64,000 nt of DNA from CAZRVH01 sp964603635 (GCA_964603635.1 CAZRVH010000005.1:8208-72207); one strand, 5' to 3'. Counted from the stretch's first letter, positions 8,033-16,177 are shown. Numbers and translations are program-made. The notes: generated from the letters alone by a model not told the origin.

Positions 8033-8542
8033 CTACGTATTTGGCTCTTCGAATCCAAGGAACGGATGTTGCGCGTTCTTTCCGGCGAGCATCTCATCCG
8101 CCGACGGCTTGTTGCCCATCGCGTTGGCAATGGCCATCTTGGTGGCTTCGTAGTTGTAGTCGTAGATCTTCTTGTTGTCTTCGGCTGCCGGGTGAATGAA
8201 CACCCCGCAGACAATGACGTAGTCCTCGGCCTTGTCCTTCGGAATCACGCCCGCTTCCACCGAGTCGGCCACGGCCTTGGCCACCGCGGCTTGCGCGGGA
8301 CCGAACATTTGCACGGCCTGACGCATACCCTTGATCGTGACTTTGGTGATCATCACGGTCGCCGGCTTGACTGCCAAGTTCGGCGTCAACACGGCCAAGA
8401 GATTCGTGTGGCCTTCGCTTTGACGGGCCAGCGCATTGGCAAACGCGCTCCCAACAGGTCCGTTCTTGTCACCGATCAACAGATCGATATGGGCCACTTC
8501 GTTACCATCGCCCGTCAGGGCTTCACCGATGAACATCGACAT
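8033..8542 (-). CDS. fae: Formaldehyde-activating enzyme (Fae)
   Basis: The 169-residue protein is recognisable as Fae along its whole length: FIGEALTGDGNEVAHIDL, PVGSAFANALARQSEGHT, NLLAVLTPNLAVKP, TVMITKVTIKG and QAVQMFGPAQAAVAKAVAD. Fae condenses formaldehyde with tetrahydromethanopterin. His18, in the EVAHIDL motif, corresponds to the catalytic His of the family. The ATG at 8542 gives the family length and has GGGAG 11 bases upstream. Nothing nearby belongs to a C1 pathway, so the cofactor and role here are unclear; formaldehyde scavenging is one guess. The gene sits behind a leader with two terminator hairpins and has its own promoter and terminator, which is consistent with acquisition by transfer. 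Confidence 0.93.
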   Translation of the reverse strand: MSMFIGEALTGDGNEVAHIDLLIGDKNGPVGSAFANALARQSEGHTNLLAVLTPNLAVKPATVMITKVTIKGMRQAVQMFGPAQAAVAKAVADSVEAGVIPKDKAEDYVIVCGVFIHPAAEDNKKIYDYNYEATKMAIANAMGNKPSADEMLAGKNAQHPFLGFEEPNT

Positions 8543-8771
8543 GGGTTGTTGTACTCCCGGGCCGCAGCCCTTTAAAAAGCCATCCGACGCGCAGTGCGCC
8601 GGATAAAAAAACACCTTGCCCCACGGAGGGGCTCGGTACCTGATGCAAACACTCCGCGCACCTATATGCACGGGGTGCTTGCATCGGGAAAACTGCCGAT
8701 CCTGCCAAGGAACATCCAATGGCCGATTGGCAACTGGGCCAGTATTATGAATAATAAATATGATTTGTCAA
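8543..8771 (-). promoter_or_regulatory. fae promoter and long structured leader with two tandem terminators
   Basis: On the minus strand, -35 TTGACA (8766-8771) and -10 TAATAC (8742-8747) start a leader of about 190 bases. Its 5' part can form a stem between GATGCAAGCAC and GTGTTTGCATC. Next comes a GCCCC/GGGGC hairpin (8618-8632) with seven T residues (8605-8611). A second hairpin follows (ATCCGACGC pairing across 8582-8604) with a run of five T residues. No second promoter fits between these hairpins and the fae start codon. Transcription therefore seems to need read-through, as in a riboswitch or attenuator. No known riboswitch class was recognised. Confidence 0.65.
8605..8640 (-). terminator. 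First internal terminator in the fae leader
   Basis: The hairpin GCCCC-TCCGT-GGGGC has outer ACC/GGT pairs and is followed by seven T residues on the minus strand. It lies upstream of, not after, fae. Confidence 0.7.
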
Positions 8772-8784
8772 TAATCTCTTTTCT

Positions 8785-9222
8785 TCAGATTTCCCGCCCC
8801 TGCTTCAGCCTCTTCTCCACGTCGCGCTCCTTGATGACGCGGCGCTTGTCGATGTTCTTGCGTCCGCGGCCGAGCCCGAGCAACAACTTGATATAGCGGC
8901 CGGCGCGCACTTCCAACGGCACGATGCTGATACCTTTTTCGTTCGACGCGCCTGACAACCTTTCGATTTCCTTCCCGTTCAAAAGCAACGCCCGGTCGTG
9001 GCCCGGTTCGTATCCGTCCAGACCCGAGGCGAATTTATACTTCATGATTTTTAAATTCTTGATGACGGGCTTTCCGGAGGCGAACGACACATACGCCCCG
9101 TTCAGATCCACGTGCCCGTCTCGACATGCCTTTGCCTCCTGCCCCGTGAGCATGAGACCTGCTTCGACCGTATCGGTGATCTCGTAATCGAAGCGGGCCC
9201 GGCGGTTCTGGATCGTTTTCAC
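8785..9222 (-). CDS. smpB: SsrA-binding protein SmpB
   Basis: The 145-residue product has the SmpB motifs NRRARFDYEI, GLMLTGQEAKACRDGHVDL, GYEPGHDRALLLNGKEI and GLGRGRKNIDKR with a basic C-terminal tail. It delivers tmRNA to stalled ribosomes. The start is taken as GTG at 9222, which begins the conserved VKTIQNRRA. The -10 box TATACT ends seven bases before it, so the transcript is probably leaderless. An ATG at 9264 lies upstream of that promoter. No tmRNA gene was found in the window. Confidence 0.95.
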   Translation of the reverse strand: MKTIQNRRARFDYEITDTVEAGLMLTGQEAKACRDGHVDLNGAYVSFASGKPVIKNLKIMKYKFASGLDGYEPGHDRALLLNGKEIERLSGASNEKGISIVPLEVRAGRYIKLLLGLGRGRKNIDKRRVIKERDVEKRLKQGREI

Positions 9223-9273
9223 GGAACCGAGTATAGGGCACGTTTGGCTTGTTTTATAGCCCAAAGAAAGGCA

Positions 9274-9301
9274 TTGACAAATATAATAAATACGGTAATC
9301 T
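9274..9301 (+). promoter_or_regulatory. Promoter of the orphan structured RNA
   Basis: -35 TTGACA (9274-9279) and -10 TAATCT (9296-9301) are 16 bases apart. The promoter diverges from smpB and resembles that of the fae leader (TTGACAAAT...TAAT..CTG). Confidence 0.65.
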
Positions 9302-9307
9302 GACCAC

Positions 9308-9419
9308 AGTCGTTACGTTGAGGACTTTCCCTTTGGGAGCGGTCCGGACCATGTGTCTTCCAAGACGTGATGCCTGATCTACGGGTGTTACGTCTTCACA
9401 GGCATAACGCCCGTTTTTT
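9308..9419 (+). ncRNA. Putative structured small RNA with pseudoknot and terminator
   Basis: An approximately 110-base transcript is bounded by its own promoter and an intrinsic terminator (ACGGGTGTTA at 9381-9390 with TAACGCCCGT at 9405-9414, then six T). A 5' hairpin is possible from GGAC...TCCC with GGGA...GTCC. In the 3' half AAGACGT (9362-9368) pairs with ACGTCTT (9390-9396), and ATGCCTG (9370-9376) pairs with CAGGCAT (9399-9405). These two stems cross, making an H-type pseudoknot that competes with the terminator stem. No open reading frame or downstream plus-strand gene exists; read-through would run antisense into pilD. It does not match tmRNA, SRP RNA, RNase P or 6S RNA as I know them. 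Confidence 0.6.
9381..9419 (+). terminator. Terminator of the orphan RNA
   Basis: A 10-bp stem with one G-U pair is followed by six T residues. The bases at its base overlap the ends of the alternative pseudoknot stems. Confidence 0.75.
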
Positions 9420-9495
9420 ATGGTTCGACGGGCTCACCCATAACACCTAAAAAGTGCGTCACTCTATCATGTGTCATCCCGAGCTTGTCGAGGGA

Positions 9496-10251
9496 TCAGA
9501 TATTCACGATCAACGGCAACTCCGGCGCGAAGAACATCACGAGGATGGCGCTGATGATGAGGAACGGACCGAAGGCGATGCGCGATCCCATCGTCTCTTT
9601 TTTGCGGATCAGGAGGAATACGCCCCAGAGCGCGCCTAGCATGTAGGCGAAGAGGATGCACCAGATCATTTCGCTCAGGTACCCGAGGATGAATCCGATG
9701 GCGCCCGCGAGGAACACGTCGCCGCTGCCTACCCAGCGGCCCCGGCTCACGATCCACTGGATTCCGAAGAATGCCAATCCCGCGACGGGCGCGAAGATGG
9801 GGAACTGACCGTGCGTAAGGTGGAAGAGAAGTCCGAAAATGGCCGCGATGCCCGTGAGGAGATCCGGAATGAGCTGCGTGCGGATATCCGTCGCCGCGAT
9901 GAGCAACAGCGCCCACAGGGCGATGGAAAGGCATAGCGCGGGAATCCAGAGGAAGCTCGCGACGTACAGGGCCGCCATGAAGAGGAACGCGGAGAGCAAT
10001 TCCACGATGGGGTACTGCAACGAAATCTTCTGCCCGCACCCGCGGCACTTTCCCCACTGGAGGAGGAAGCTGACGACGGGGATGAGTTCCAGCGGCACCA
10101 GCACCTTCTTGCAATGCGGGCAGTGCGAGCGTCCGCTGACGGAGTTGCCGTGCGGCAAGCGGAATACGAGCACGTTTCCAAAACTGCCGAGCACGAGCCC
10201 GAGCACTGCGAAGACGACGAGGGAGACGAAAGGATCCATTGTGAAGAACAT
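9496..10251 (-). CDS. pilD: Prepilin peptidase / N-methyltransferase PilD
   Basis: The 251-residue polytopic protein has the N-terminal domain with paired CxxC zinc motifs (CPHC and CRGCGQ). The two catalytic Asp motifs are also present: AATDIRTQLIPD and the GxGD-type GSGDVFLAGAIGF. It cleaves and N-methylates the prepilins encoded at 0-1.7 kb at the cytoplasmic side of the membrane. It follows a small membrane protein gene by 43 bases, probably as one transcript. A second possible ATG lies four codons downstream. Confidence 0.95.
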   Translation of the reverse strand: MFFTMDPFVSLVVFAVLGLVLGSFGNVLVFRLPHGNSVSGRSHCPHCKKVLVPLELIPVVSFLLQWGKCRGCGQKISLQYPIVELLSAFLFMAALYVASFLWIPALCLSIALWALLLIAATDIRTQLIPDLLTGIAAIFGLLFHLTHGQFPIFAPVAGLAFFGIQWIVSRGRWVGSGDVFLAGAIGFILGYLSEMIWCILFAYMLGALWGVFLLIRKKETMGSRIAFGPFLIISAILVMFFAPELPLIVNI

Positions 10252-10294
10252 GCGGTCAGCTTATCCGACTTCGCCCTTCGGGGCTACGCCGGAC

Positions 10295-10474
10295 TCATGC
10301 CTTCTTGCTCTTCCAATACGAAACGATCGAAGCACGTACGCGCTTCAAACACAGCGGCGAGAGGACCACGGCAAGAAAGAGGATCGGGGAAATTTTCAGG
10401 ATCTGAAACAATGCCAAGGCGACGATCGCGCCGACGACGGCCCCAAACAGCGGTGAGGAGGTGATTGCGCGCAT
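10295..10474 (-). CDS. Small membrane protein, 59 residues, upstream of pilD
   Basis: The frame from ATG at 10474 encodes MRAITSSPLFGAVVGAIVAL followed by a second hydrophobic helix (ILFLAVVLSPLCL) and a basic tail ending WKSKKA. The topology is two short membrane helices. The extended -10 TGCTATACT ends seven bases before the ATG, a clear leaderless start. Its link to pilD is by co-transcription only. I do not recognise the family. Confidence 0.7.
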   Translation of the reverse strand: MRAITSSPLFGAVVGAIVALALFQILKISPILFLAVVLSPLCLKRVRASIVSYWKSKKA

Positions 10475-10567
10475 TCGTATTAGTATAGCAGAAAAGAGAG
10501 ATTCTAGGAAGTGAGCTTCGAAAGCTTCAGAAGGCAGGAATCTAAACCCCTTTCCAAGCTTCCCAAG

Positions 10568-10951
10568 CTATCCCCTCAACAAACTGCTCTTATATTTCTC
10601 CGGCTCGAACGCCGGCAATCTTTCGACCGGGCAGGGGAGATCCTCCTCCGTGATACCGGGCGGAAACCGTTGATCGTACCCAAGCAAAATGAGATCCGGC
10701 GCGACTACGCGGACGGGCTTCAGATAATCGCCGTCATCCGACCCGAGCATCACGTTGGCATCCGGAAATGCTTTCTCGATCGCGGCCTTTCTCTCCTCCT
10801 GCGAATGCACGGGCAATCGTTTCTTGATCCGCTCCACCGTGGCATCTCGCGCCACGACGACATGCAGGTCGCCGCGCTTCTTCCCTTCGTTCAACACGAA
10901 GAGATGGCCGGGATGGAGGAGGTCAAACGTGCCGAAGAGCAACACCTTCAT
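10568..10951 (-). CDS. Cytidylyltransferase-fold nucleotidyltransferase (TagD/RibL-like)
   Basis: The 127-residue protein has the HxGH nucleotidyl-transfer motif in GTFDLLHPGHLFVL, then VVVARDATVERIKKR and LILLGYDQRF. The VARDxTVxxIKxR and GYDQ motifs resemble archaeal FAD synthetase RibL as well as glycerol-3-phosphate cytidylyltransferase. The substrate cannot be decided from sequence alone. A -10-like TAGACT ends eight bases before the ATG, so the mRNA is probably leaderless. Confidence 0.85.
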   Translation of the reverse strand: MKVLLFGTFDLLHPGHLFVLNEGKKRGDLHVVVARDATVERIKKRLPVHSQEERKAAIEKAFPDANVMLGSDDGDYLKPVRVVAPDLILLGYDQRFPPGITEEDLPCPVERLPAFEPEKYKSSLLRG

Positions 10952-10999
10952 AGGGGAGCAGTCTAACCTACAAGCTACAACCTACAAGCCACCCCCTCA

Positions 11000-13051
11000 T
11001 CACTGCGCCGCAGCGCTCGCGTTGTTTCCCGTTTGCTGCAGGTCGATGACCCACACGCGCTTCTCGTCCATCACGTAGAGATGCGCCTCGTCCGGATCGA
11101 CGTACAGATCCTTGAGCTCACCCAACTGCTCGCCTTCGAGCACGAACTGACGCAGGTACGATGCCTCGCCCGCCACGCCTCCGTCGCTGATCACCACCAC
11201 GCGCTTCTTTTCCGAATCGAGCGCGTACATGTTTCCCTCGGGCAGCTTGAAGATCTTCGTCGCGCCTCCCAGGAGACCGTCCGGCGCCTTGCGGATGACA
11301 TATGGCTGGGCCTCGCCGCGGAACAACTTCACCATCGTCCCGTTGTCTTTCAGAACATATACGTTGCCGTCGATCGCCATGTCGAGCGCGCCCTTCAGGT
11401 CGCCGTTCACGTTGTAGCCCACGGGCGCGCCGTAGCGATCCGTCAGGCGTTCGTATTTGTAGATCTGGTTGTCCTCCGGCGAGAGCATGTAGAGGTAGCG
11501 CAAGTACGCGCTCACGGCCACGCCGCCCTCCCATCCCTGCGGATCATCGGTCTTCATGGTCGTCGCTTGGTTGCCGTTCCACTCGATGACGCTGTTTCCC
11601 GTCATAAGGAACGCCTGGCTCTGGAAGCGCGAGAAGTTGGAACCGTCCAGGATGAGCACGTCGTCGGAGAGACGAACCGGATCTTCCACGGTGTTCAAGA
11701 GCACGCGGTACAGGCTCTGGCGGTCATGGACGATGAATTCGCCGTCCCCGAGACCCACCATGCCCGACCCCAGCACGTCGGAGGACTTGGCCGAGACATT
11801 GGCCACCATGCGCGGGGAGAGGCGCAGGATGTTGTTGATCTCCTCGCGCTTGGAGCGGATCGTTTCCAACAGGTTCAACGCGTCGACGCGGAAGAGCCCC
11901 GCCTCGTTGTCCATCACCTGCTTCGCGCGCTCCTCGGCCTGCGTCAGGATGGCATTGGCGCTGTCCATGTCACCCATGAGGCGGCGGTTGTCGGCGGTCT
12001 GAAGCTGCGTGTTGATCTGTTCGATGAGTGCCTGCAGTTCCCCGCGCGTCTTGCTGCGTTCGCTGAACGTGAAGAGTTGCACCACCATCCAGATAATCAC
12101 CAGCGCCCCGATGGCGCCTGCCAAGAGAAGAAGATGCGCACGCTGGCGGCGGCGGGGATCTTTCAAATCCTTGATAACCCCCTGCACGAACGCGACGGAC
12201 CGGGTGACGAACGTGGCATTACGCAATCCGGGCAACGCGGCGGCACCTGCCGTTCCCTTCTTCAGTGCCTTGCGACCCATGGATCCGACTTTGGACATCG
12301 TGTCGAGCGACGGCAAGAAGGAGGACAGCGATCCGATGGATGCCATAATGCCGCTTCCCCGGCGCGTATCCCGGCGGCGACCCGCCGGAGCTTGGTACTC
12401 TTCGACTTCGTCGTCCGCTTCCTTGCGCATGGAAGTGCGTGAGGGTCCGTTGGGCAGCATCAAGGCCAACGCCGCGCGCTGGTCGTCCGTCTCGAGCGTG
12501 CGGATGAGCGTATCGATGGACGTACTGCCCTTGCTTGCATGTGATGCCAGCTGCGCGGGCGTGAGCGAGCGAAGCAAGCGCTGCGTGGAAAGAACCACGG
12601 CATCGCCGGGCTGCAGCGCCCCGCTGGCGATATGCACGAAGGCGGGCGTGGGCTTTCCGGAGTATTCGGTGATCTGGCTGGCCATGCCTTTGCGCACCAG
12701 ATAGGCCTCGGCGCGTCCCGCGTGGGAGACATGCAGCGTTCCGTCCCTGTCCAAAATGCCGATGAGCATGTGGACGTCGTCGATGGCACGCGCCACGAGC
12801 ATTCCTTTCAGCAGGCCGTTCATTTCCTTCAAGGCGTCGTCCAGGCGCTCGGACGGATCTCCCTCCGTTTCCAAAAGGGCGTGGCGGATGATCGCCTCGG
12901 ATTCCCGTTCGATGGTGGCGGCCTCGCGTTCGTCCGAATGTACTTCGAGCACGAAGCAGACTGTCTCACCGTTTGCGGATGTCAGTTCGAGGGATGTGAG
13001 AAAGAGGTCTGAACCCGCTTTCGTCGAGCCTGTGCGGACCGTTACGTCCAT
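11000..13051 (-). CDS. Membrane protein with degenerate PP2C-like domain, coiled coil and propeller-like domain
   Basis: The 683-residue protein has an N-terminal domain of about 200 residues resembling PP2C phosphatases (LHVSHAGRAEAYLVRKG, then GDAVVLSTQRLLRSLT). The catalytic GDS motif of the family is replaced by GRA, so it is probably inactive. A basic linker is followed by one membrane helix near residue 310 (LLLLAGAIGALVIIWMVVQL), a coiled coil, and a C-terminal repeat region with beta-propeller-like strands (FKLPEGNMYALDSEKKRVVV). It may sense an intracellular state and present an extracytoplasmic binding domain. This function is inferred only. The gene stands alone. Confidence 0.7.
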   Translation of the reverse strand: MDVTVRTGSTKAGSDLFLTSLELTSANGETVCFVLEVHSDEREAATIERESEAIIRHALLETEGDPSERLDDALKEMNGLLKGMLVARAIDDVHMLIGILDRDGTLHVSHAGRAEAYLVRKGMASQITEYSGKPTPAFVHIASGALQPGDAVVLSTQRLLRSLTPAQLASHASKGSTSIDTLIRTLETDDQRAALALMLPNGPSRTSMRKEADDEVEEYQAPAGRRRDTRRGSGIMASIGSLSSFLPSLDTMSKVGSMGRKALKKGTAGAAALPGLRNATFVTRSVAFVQGVIKDLKDPRRRQRAHLLLLAGAIGALVIIWMVVQLFTFSERSKTRGELQALIEQINTQLQTADNRRLMGDMDSANAILTQAEERAKQVMDNEAGLFRVDALNLLETIRSKREEINNILRLSPRMVANVSAKSSDVLGSGMVGLGDGEFIVHDRQSLYRVLLNTVEDPVRLSDDVLILDGSNFSRFQSQAFLMTGNSVIEWNGNQATTMKTDDPQGWEGGVAVSAYLRYLYMLSPEDNQIYKYERLTDRYGAPVGYNVNGDLKGALDMAIDGNVYVLKDNGTMVKLFRGEAQPYVIRKAPDGLLGGATKIFKLPEGNMYALDSEKKRVVVISDGGVAGEASYLRQFVLEGEQLGELKDLYVDPDEAHLYVMDEKRVWVIDLQQTGNNASAAAQ

Positions 13052-13342
13052 ACAGGGGGACAGGGTACGTGGGGGAAGGGCTTAGGGCAAGCGGATCGGC
13101 CGTGTTGAAGATGTGTCGTATGAGAAAAAAGGTTCACGAGGTGTACAAGGTTTACGAAGGGGTGGGCTGAAAACCTCGTCAACGTCGTAAACCCTGTGAA
13201 TCTTCCTGAAAAAACAAAAATCTGGACTAATAAAACATGATCTGTAAGCCAAAAAGAAAGATGCTCGACATTCTACCTTGCTTTCCCGGAGGGGGAGGGG
13301 TACGATGGAGTGAGTTCATTATTTTTTCCAAATACACCACAC
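13052..13342. repeat. Intergenic region with palindromic word repeat
   Basis: No gene is seen in this 290-base gap. Between about 13125 and 13215 it holds an imperfect inverted repeat made of the words GGTTCAC, GTGTACAAGG and GGTTTACG facing CGTAAACC and GTGAATC. It belongs to the same architectural class as the other word-repeat hairpins. A TACGAT box at 13301 may be the RNase J -10. Confidence 0.5.
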
Positions 13343-15277
13343 ATGAAAACGGTGAAAGATTGGGTCCAACGCTATGTTGGAAGTACCCCCGGAGCGCCGA
13401 CGGACAAACCGACGCAGAACAATACCAACGGCACGCCGCAACAGCAGCGTCCGTCCGATCCATCGCGCCCGCCGCAAAAGAGCGGGGGACGCAACAGGCA
13501 TAGGAACCGCGGACGCGGTCCGCGGCCTGAAGGTGGCCAGCCGCCGCAACAGCAGCGCGCACCGGTCGCCCAGCCGCAACCGATCCTGCAGGCGGGCCAA
13601 GGTTCCCGCAAGGGGGGACTGAAGGTCTATCCGCTCGGTGGATTCGAACAGGTGGGACGCAACTGCTTCGTCATCGAAGTGGACAGCGACATTTATATCA
13701 TCGACCTCGGGCTCCAGTTCCCGGAAGAGGACATGCTCGGCATCGACTATCTGATCCCGGACATCACGTGCCTCAAGGGACGCGAGAAGAACATCAAGGC
13801 GGTGCTCTTCACCCACGGCCACCTGGACCACATCGGCGCGGTGCAGCACCTGCTGCCCCAGTTGAACTTCCCTTCCTGCTACGGAACCAAACTCACCATG
13901 GCCTTCGTAAAGAAGCGCCTGGACGAGGAAGAACTGACCAGCAAGGCGAAGCTCAACGTCGCCGCGTACGGACAAATGATCCGCATCGGAAACGTCTCCG
14001 TGGAATTCCTCCGCGTGACGCACTCCATCCCGGACAGCGCCGCCATCGCGGTGCACACGCCGTACGGAACCATCGTGCACACGGGTGACTTCAAGTTCGA
14101 TTTGAAACCGATGAACGAGCCCCCCGCGGACTTCCAGCGCCTCTCGGAGCTGGGACAGAAAGGCGTGCTCGCCATCATCGCCGACTCCACCAATGCCACG
14201 AAACCGGGCAATTCCAAGAGCGAAAGCGAAATCGCGGGAACGATCAAGGATCTTATCATGGACGCCGAAGGGCGCGTGATCATCTCGACCTTCTCGTCCC
14301 TGCTCAACCGCATCCAGATGATCGTCGACGTCGCCAAGGACACGAACCGCAAGGTCTTCCTGTCCGGACGCAGCATGGAGACGAACGTCGAGATCGCGCA
14401 GAACCTCGGCTACATCAAGGCCCCGCGCGGACTCATCCGCAAGTCGGGACCCGGCATGGAGAAAATCCCGGACCACGAAGTGATCATCATCACGACGGGC
14501 AGCCAGGGAGAGGAAATGGCAGGCCTGGCCCGCATGGGCCTGGGCACGCACCGCCACGTCAACGTGAAGAAGGGCGATACCGTCATCCTCAGTTCGAATC
14601 CGATCGTCGGAAACGAGCGCGCGGTGGCGAAGGTGGTCAACAACCTCACGCTCAAGGGCGCCACGGTGAAGACGAACAACGAATTCGCACTGCACACCAC
14701 GGGACACGGATACCAGAACGACATCCTGCTCATGCACAGACTCGTGCGGGCACGGCACATCATTCCGGAACACGGCGAACCGCACATGCGCAGCGCCCAC
14801 GCGAACCTCGCGTACGGCATCGGCTACCCGGAGAACCAGGTCCACCTTCTCACGAACGGCGAGATCCTGGAATTCGATCCGAACGGAGCCGCGCGCAGGA
14901 GCAAGCAGAAAGCGCCGTTCCGCGACGTGATCATCGACGGCAAGGGAGCCGCGGGCGAAGGCCAGCGCGTCCTTACCGACCGCAAGATCATGAGCGTCGG
15001 AGGCGTGATCATCGTGCTCTTCAAGGTCTACGCGGACAGCCAGCGCCTGGTCGGCAATCCCGACATCATCACGCGCGGGTTGATCTACGGCACCGAGCAG
15101 AACGACATCACGGGCGAAGTCGTGGCCGCCGCCAAGAAAGCGTACGAAGAGGAACTCGCCCGCGGCGAGAAGGACCGCAAGGCCTTCAAGCGCGCGGTGA
15201 ACGGGGCCCTCTACCGCTACTTCGACCGCAAGCTCGACCGCGAACCGATGGTCATACCTCTATTCGTAGAGGTATAA
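13343..15277 (+). CDS. rnj: Ribonuclease J
   Basis: The 644-residue protein has the metallo-beta-lactamase signature THGHLDHIGA, the RNase J/beta-CASP signatures (STFSSLLNRI, GRSMETNV, GSQGEE) and a C-terminal RNase J domain ending in VIPLFVEV. It is a 5'-3' exo- and endonuclease for mRNA decay and rRNA maturation. The first 90 residues are a disordered Gln/Pro/Arg/Gly-rich extension not found in typical members, possibly for RNA or partner binding. The ATG of MKTVKDWVQRYVG is preferred; a GTG 11 codons upstream overlaps the putative promoter. Confidence 0.95.
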   Translation: MKTVKDWVQRYVGSTPGAPTDKPTQNNTNGTPQQQRPSDPSRPPQKSGGRNRHRNRGRGPRPEGGQPPQQQRAPVAQPQPILQAGQGSRKGGLKVYPLGGFEQVGRNCFVIEVDSDIYIIDLGLQFPEEDMLGIDYLIPDITCLKGREKNIKAVLFTHGHLDHIGAVQHLLPQLNFPSCYGTKLTMAFVKKRLDEEELTSKAKLNVAAYGQMIRIGNVSVEFLRVTHSIPDSAAIAVHTPYGTIVHTGDFKFDLKPMNEPPADFQRLSELGQKGVLAIIADSTNATKPGNSKSESEIAGTIKDLIMDAEGRVIISTFSSLLNRIQMIVDVAKDTNRKVFLSGRSMETNVEIAQNLGYIKAPRGLIRKSGPGMEKIPDHEVIIITTGSQGEEMAGLARMGLGTHRHVNVKKGDTVILSSNPIVGNERAVAKVVNNLTLKGATVKTNNEFALHTTGHGYQNDILLMHRLVRARHIIPEHGEPHMRSAHANLAYGIGYPENQVHLLTNGEILEFDPNGAARRSKQKAPFRDVIIDGKGAAGEGQRVLTDRKIMSVGGVIIVLFKVYADSQRLVGNPDIITRGLIYGTEQNDITGEVVAAAKKAYEEELARGEKDRKAFKRAVNGALYRYFDRKLDREPMVIPLFVEV

Positions 15278-15343
15278 CTCTCCTTATTGCATCATGTCAT
15301 CCCGATCCCGCTCTTAGAGGGATAGTGAGAGCGAGAGCATTAA

Positions 15344-15374
15344 TAAAAACCCCATCGCATAATGTGCAATGGGG
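15344..15374 (-). terminator. Terminator after the small propeller-like gene
   Basis: CCCCAT and ATGGGG arms with a loop are followed on the minus strand by a T-rich run. It lies 3' of the gene at 15411-15938. Confidence 0.65.
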
Positions 15375-15410
15375 TCATTCTTAAAAATGGAGAATTACCG
15401 ATGTACAAAG

Positions 15411-15938
15411 CTATACGTTATAACGCATGCGATGCGCAGTACCATCTGCAAGCTGTACCATGATAAATTCACCATTAAGCCACGTCAGCTTAGCGACAGG
15501 TACCTCAACAAACAGATTGGAAGTAGACCTACTATTTTCAAAAGCATAACTCACAACCCGTCCACTTTCAGTGCCAATAAAAAGTTCGTGAGCGGTGAGC
15601 AACCAACACGTCACATTGCCATACTTGACGTCTTTCTGTCGCAAAACGACTGATTGCAATACATTCCCTTGTCCCGATTCGGGATGACTCCAATCTTCCC
15701 ATGAAAGAATCCAATTCCGCATGTAATACAACCGCCCATGTGGGCCAAACTCAAGCATCTGAATTGGTTGTCGTGTCCGATTTGGAAAGTGAAATACGGG
15801 GTGATTTTCCAATATGGAAAACACCCCTACAGATCCGGTATCGGTGCCGATTGCCATATGCCGGCCATCGCCATGCGGCGCAACATACAGGATTTTCCCA
15901 CCTAGGAACGAATCATCAATCCGCTGAATGGGGAACAT
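15411..15938 (-). CDS. Small propeller-repeat-like protein, unknown function
   Basis: The 175-residue protein contains short repeats resembling WD40 or PQQ blades: YVAPHGDGRHMAIGTDTGSV, LEFGPHGRLYYM and LLTAHELFIGTESGRVVSY. No signal peptide or membrane helix is seen. It has a GGAAGAGG ribosome site four bases before the ATG, an AT-rich TTGACA promoter and its own terminator, so it looks like an accessory unit. Four blades would not close a normal propeller; it may dimerise or be an adaptor. Confidence 0.65.
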   Translation of the reverse strand: MFPIQRIDDSFLGGKILYVAPHGDGRHMAIGTDTGSVGVFSILENHPVFHFPNRTRQPIQMLEFGPHGRLYYMRNWILSWEDWSHPESGQGNVLQSVVLRQKDVKYGNVTCWLLTAHELFIGTESGRVVSYAFENSRSTSNLFVEVPVAKLTWLNGEFIMVQLADGTAHRMRYNV

Positions 15939-15997
15939 AGTTCCTCTTCCTTTTGAAAAGTAATCGGTAGTCCGTTGATGCGTAAGAGCACATTGAA

Positions 15998-16025
15998 ATA
16001 ATAATATATTATTATTTTATGTCAA
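15998..16025 (-). promoter_or_regulatory. Promoter of the small propeller-like gene
   Basis: On the minus strand, -35 TTGACA (16020-16025) is followed after 16 bases by TATTAT. The whole patch is AT only, including a long ATAATA/TATTAT palindrome. Confidence 0.6.
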
Positions 16026-16053
16026 TATTAAAATGCCTGCTATTCATGGCTTT

Positions 16054-16117
16054 TATCGCAGCACCCTCTCCACCCTTCCCCTCACCGTCCACCCTTCGCA
16101 GGGCGTCCTCCGTATTT
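16054..16117 (-). pseudogene. Degraded copy of the 3' end of pyrC
   Basis: About 64 bases match the last 64 bases of the dihydroorotase gene at 16810-16873 at roughly 85% by eye, in the same orientation. A one-base deletion destroys the frame, and the stop is TAA instead of TGA. The HAD hydrolase gene lies exactly between the copy and the real pyrC end. Confidence 0.8.
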
Positions 16118-16177
16118 GACGAATGTCATACTCCACGACTTTTGCAGACGGTGAAATTTCGATACTCTTCCCGCCCC

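Noticed and set aside
9308..9419. tmRNA or SRP RNA next to smpB
   Set aside because: Too short for tmRNA, lacks a tRNA-like 3' end and tag frame, and lacks the conserved SRP tip. It is left as an unclassified RNA.
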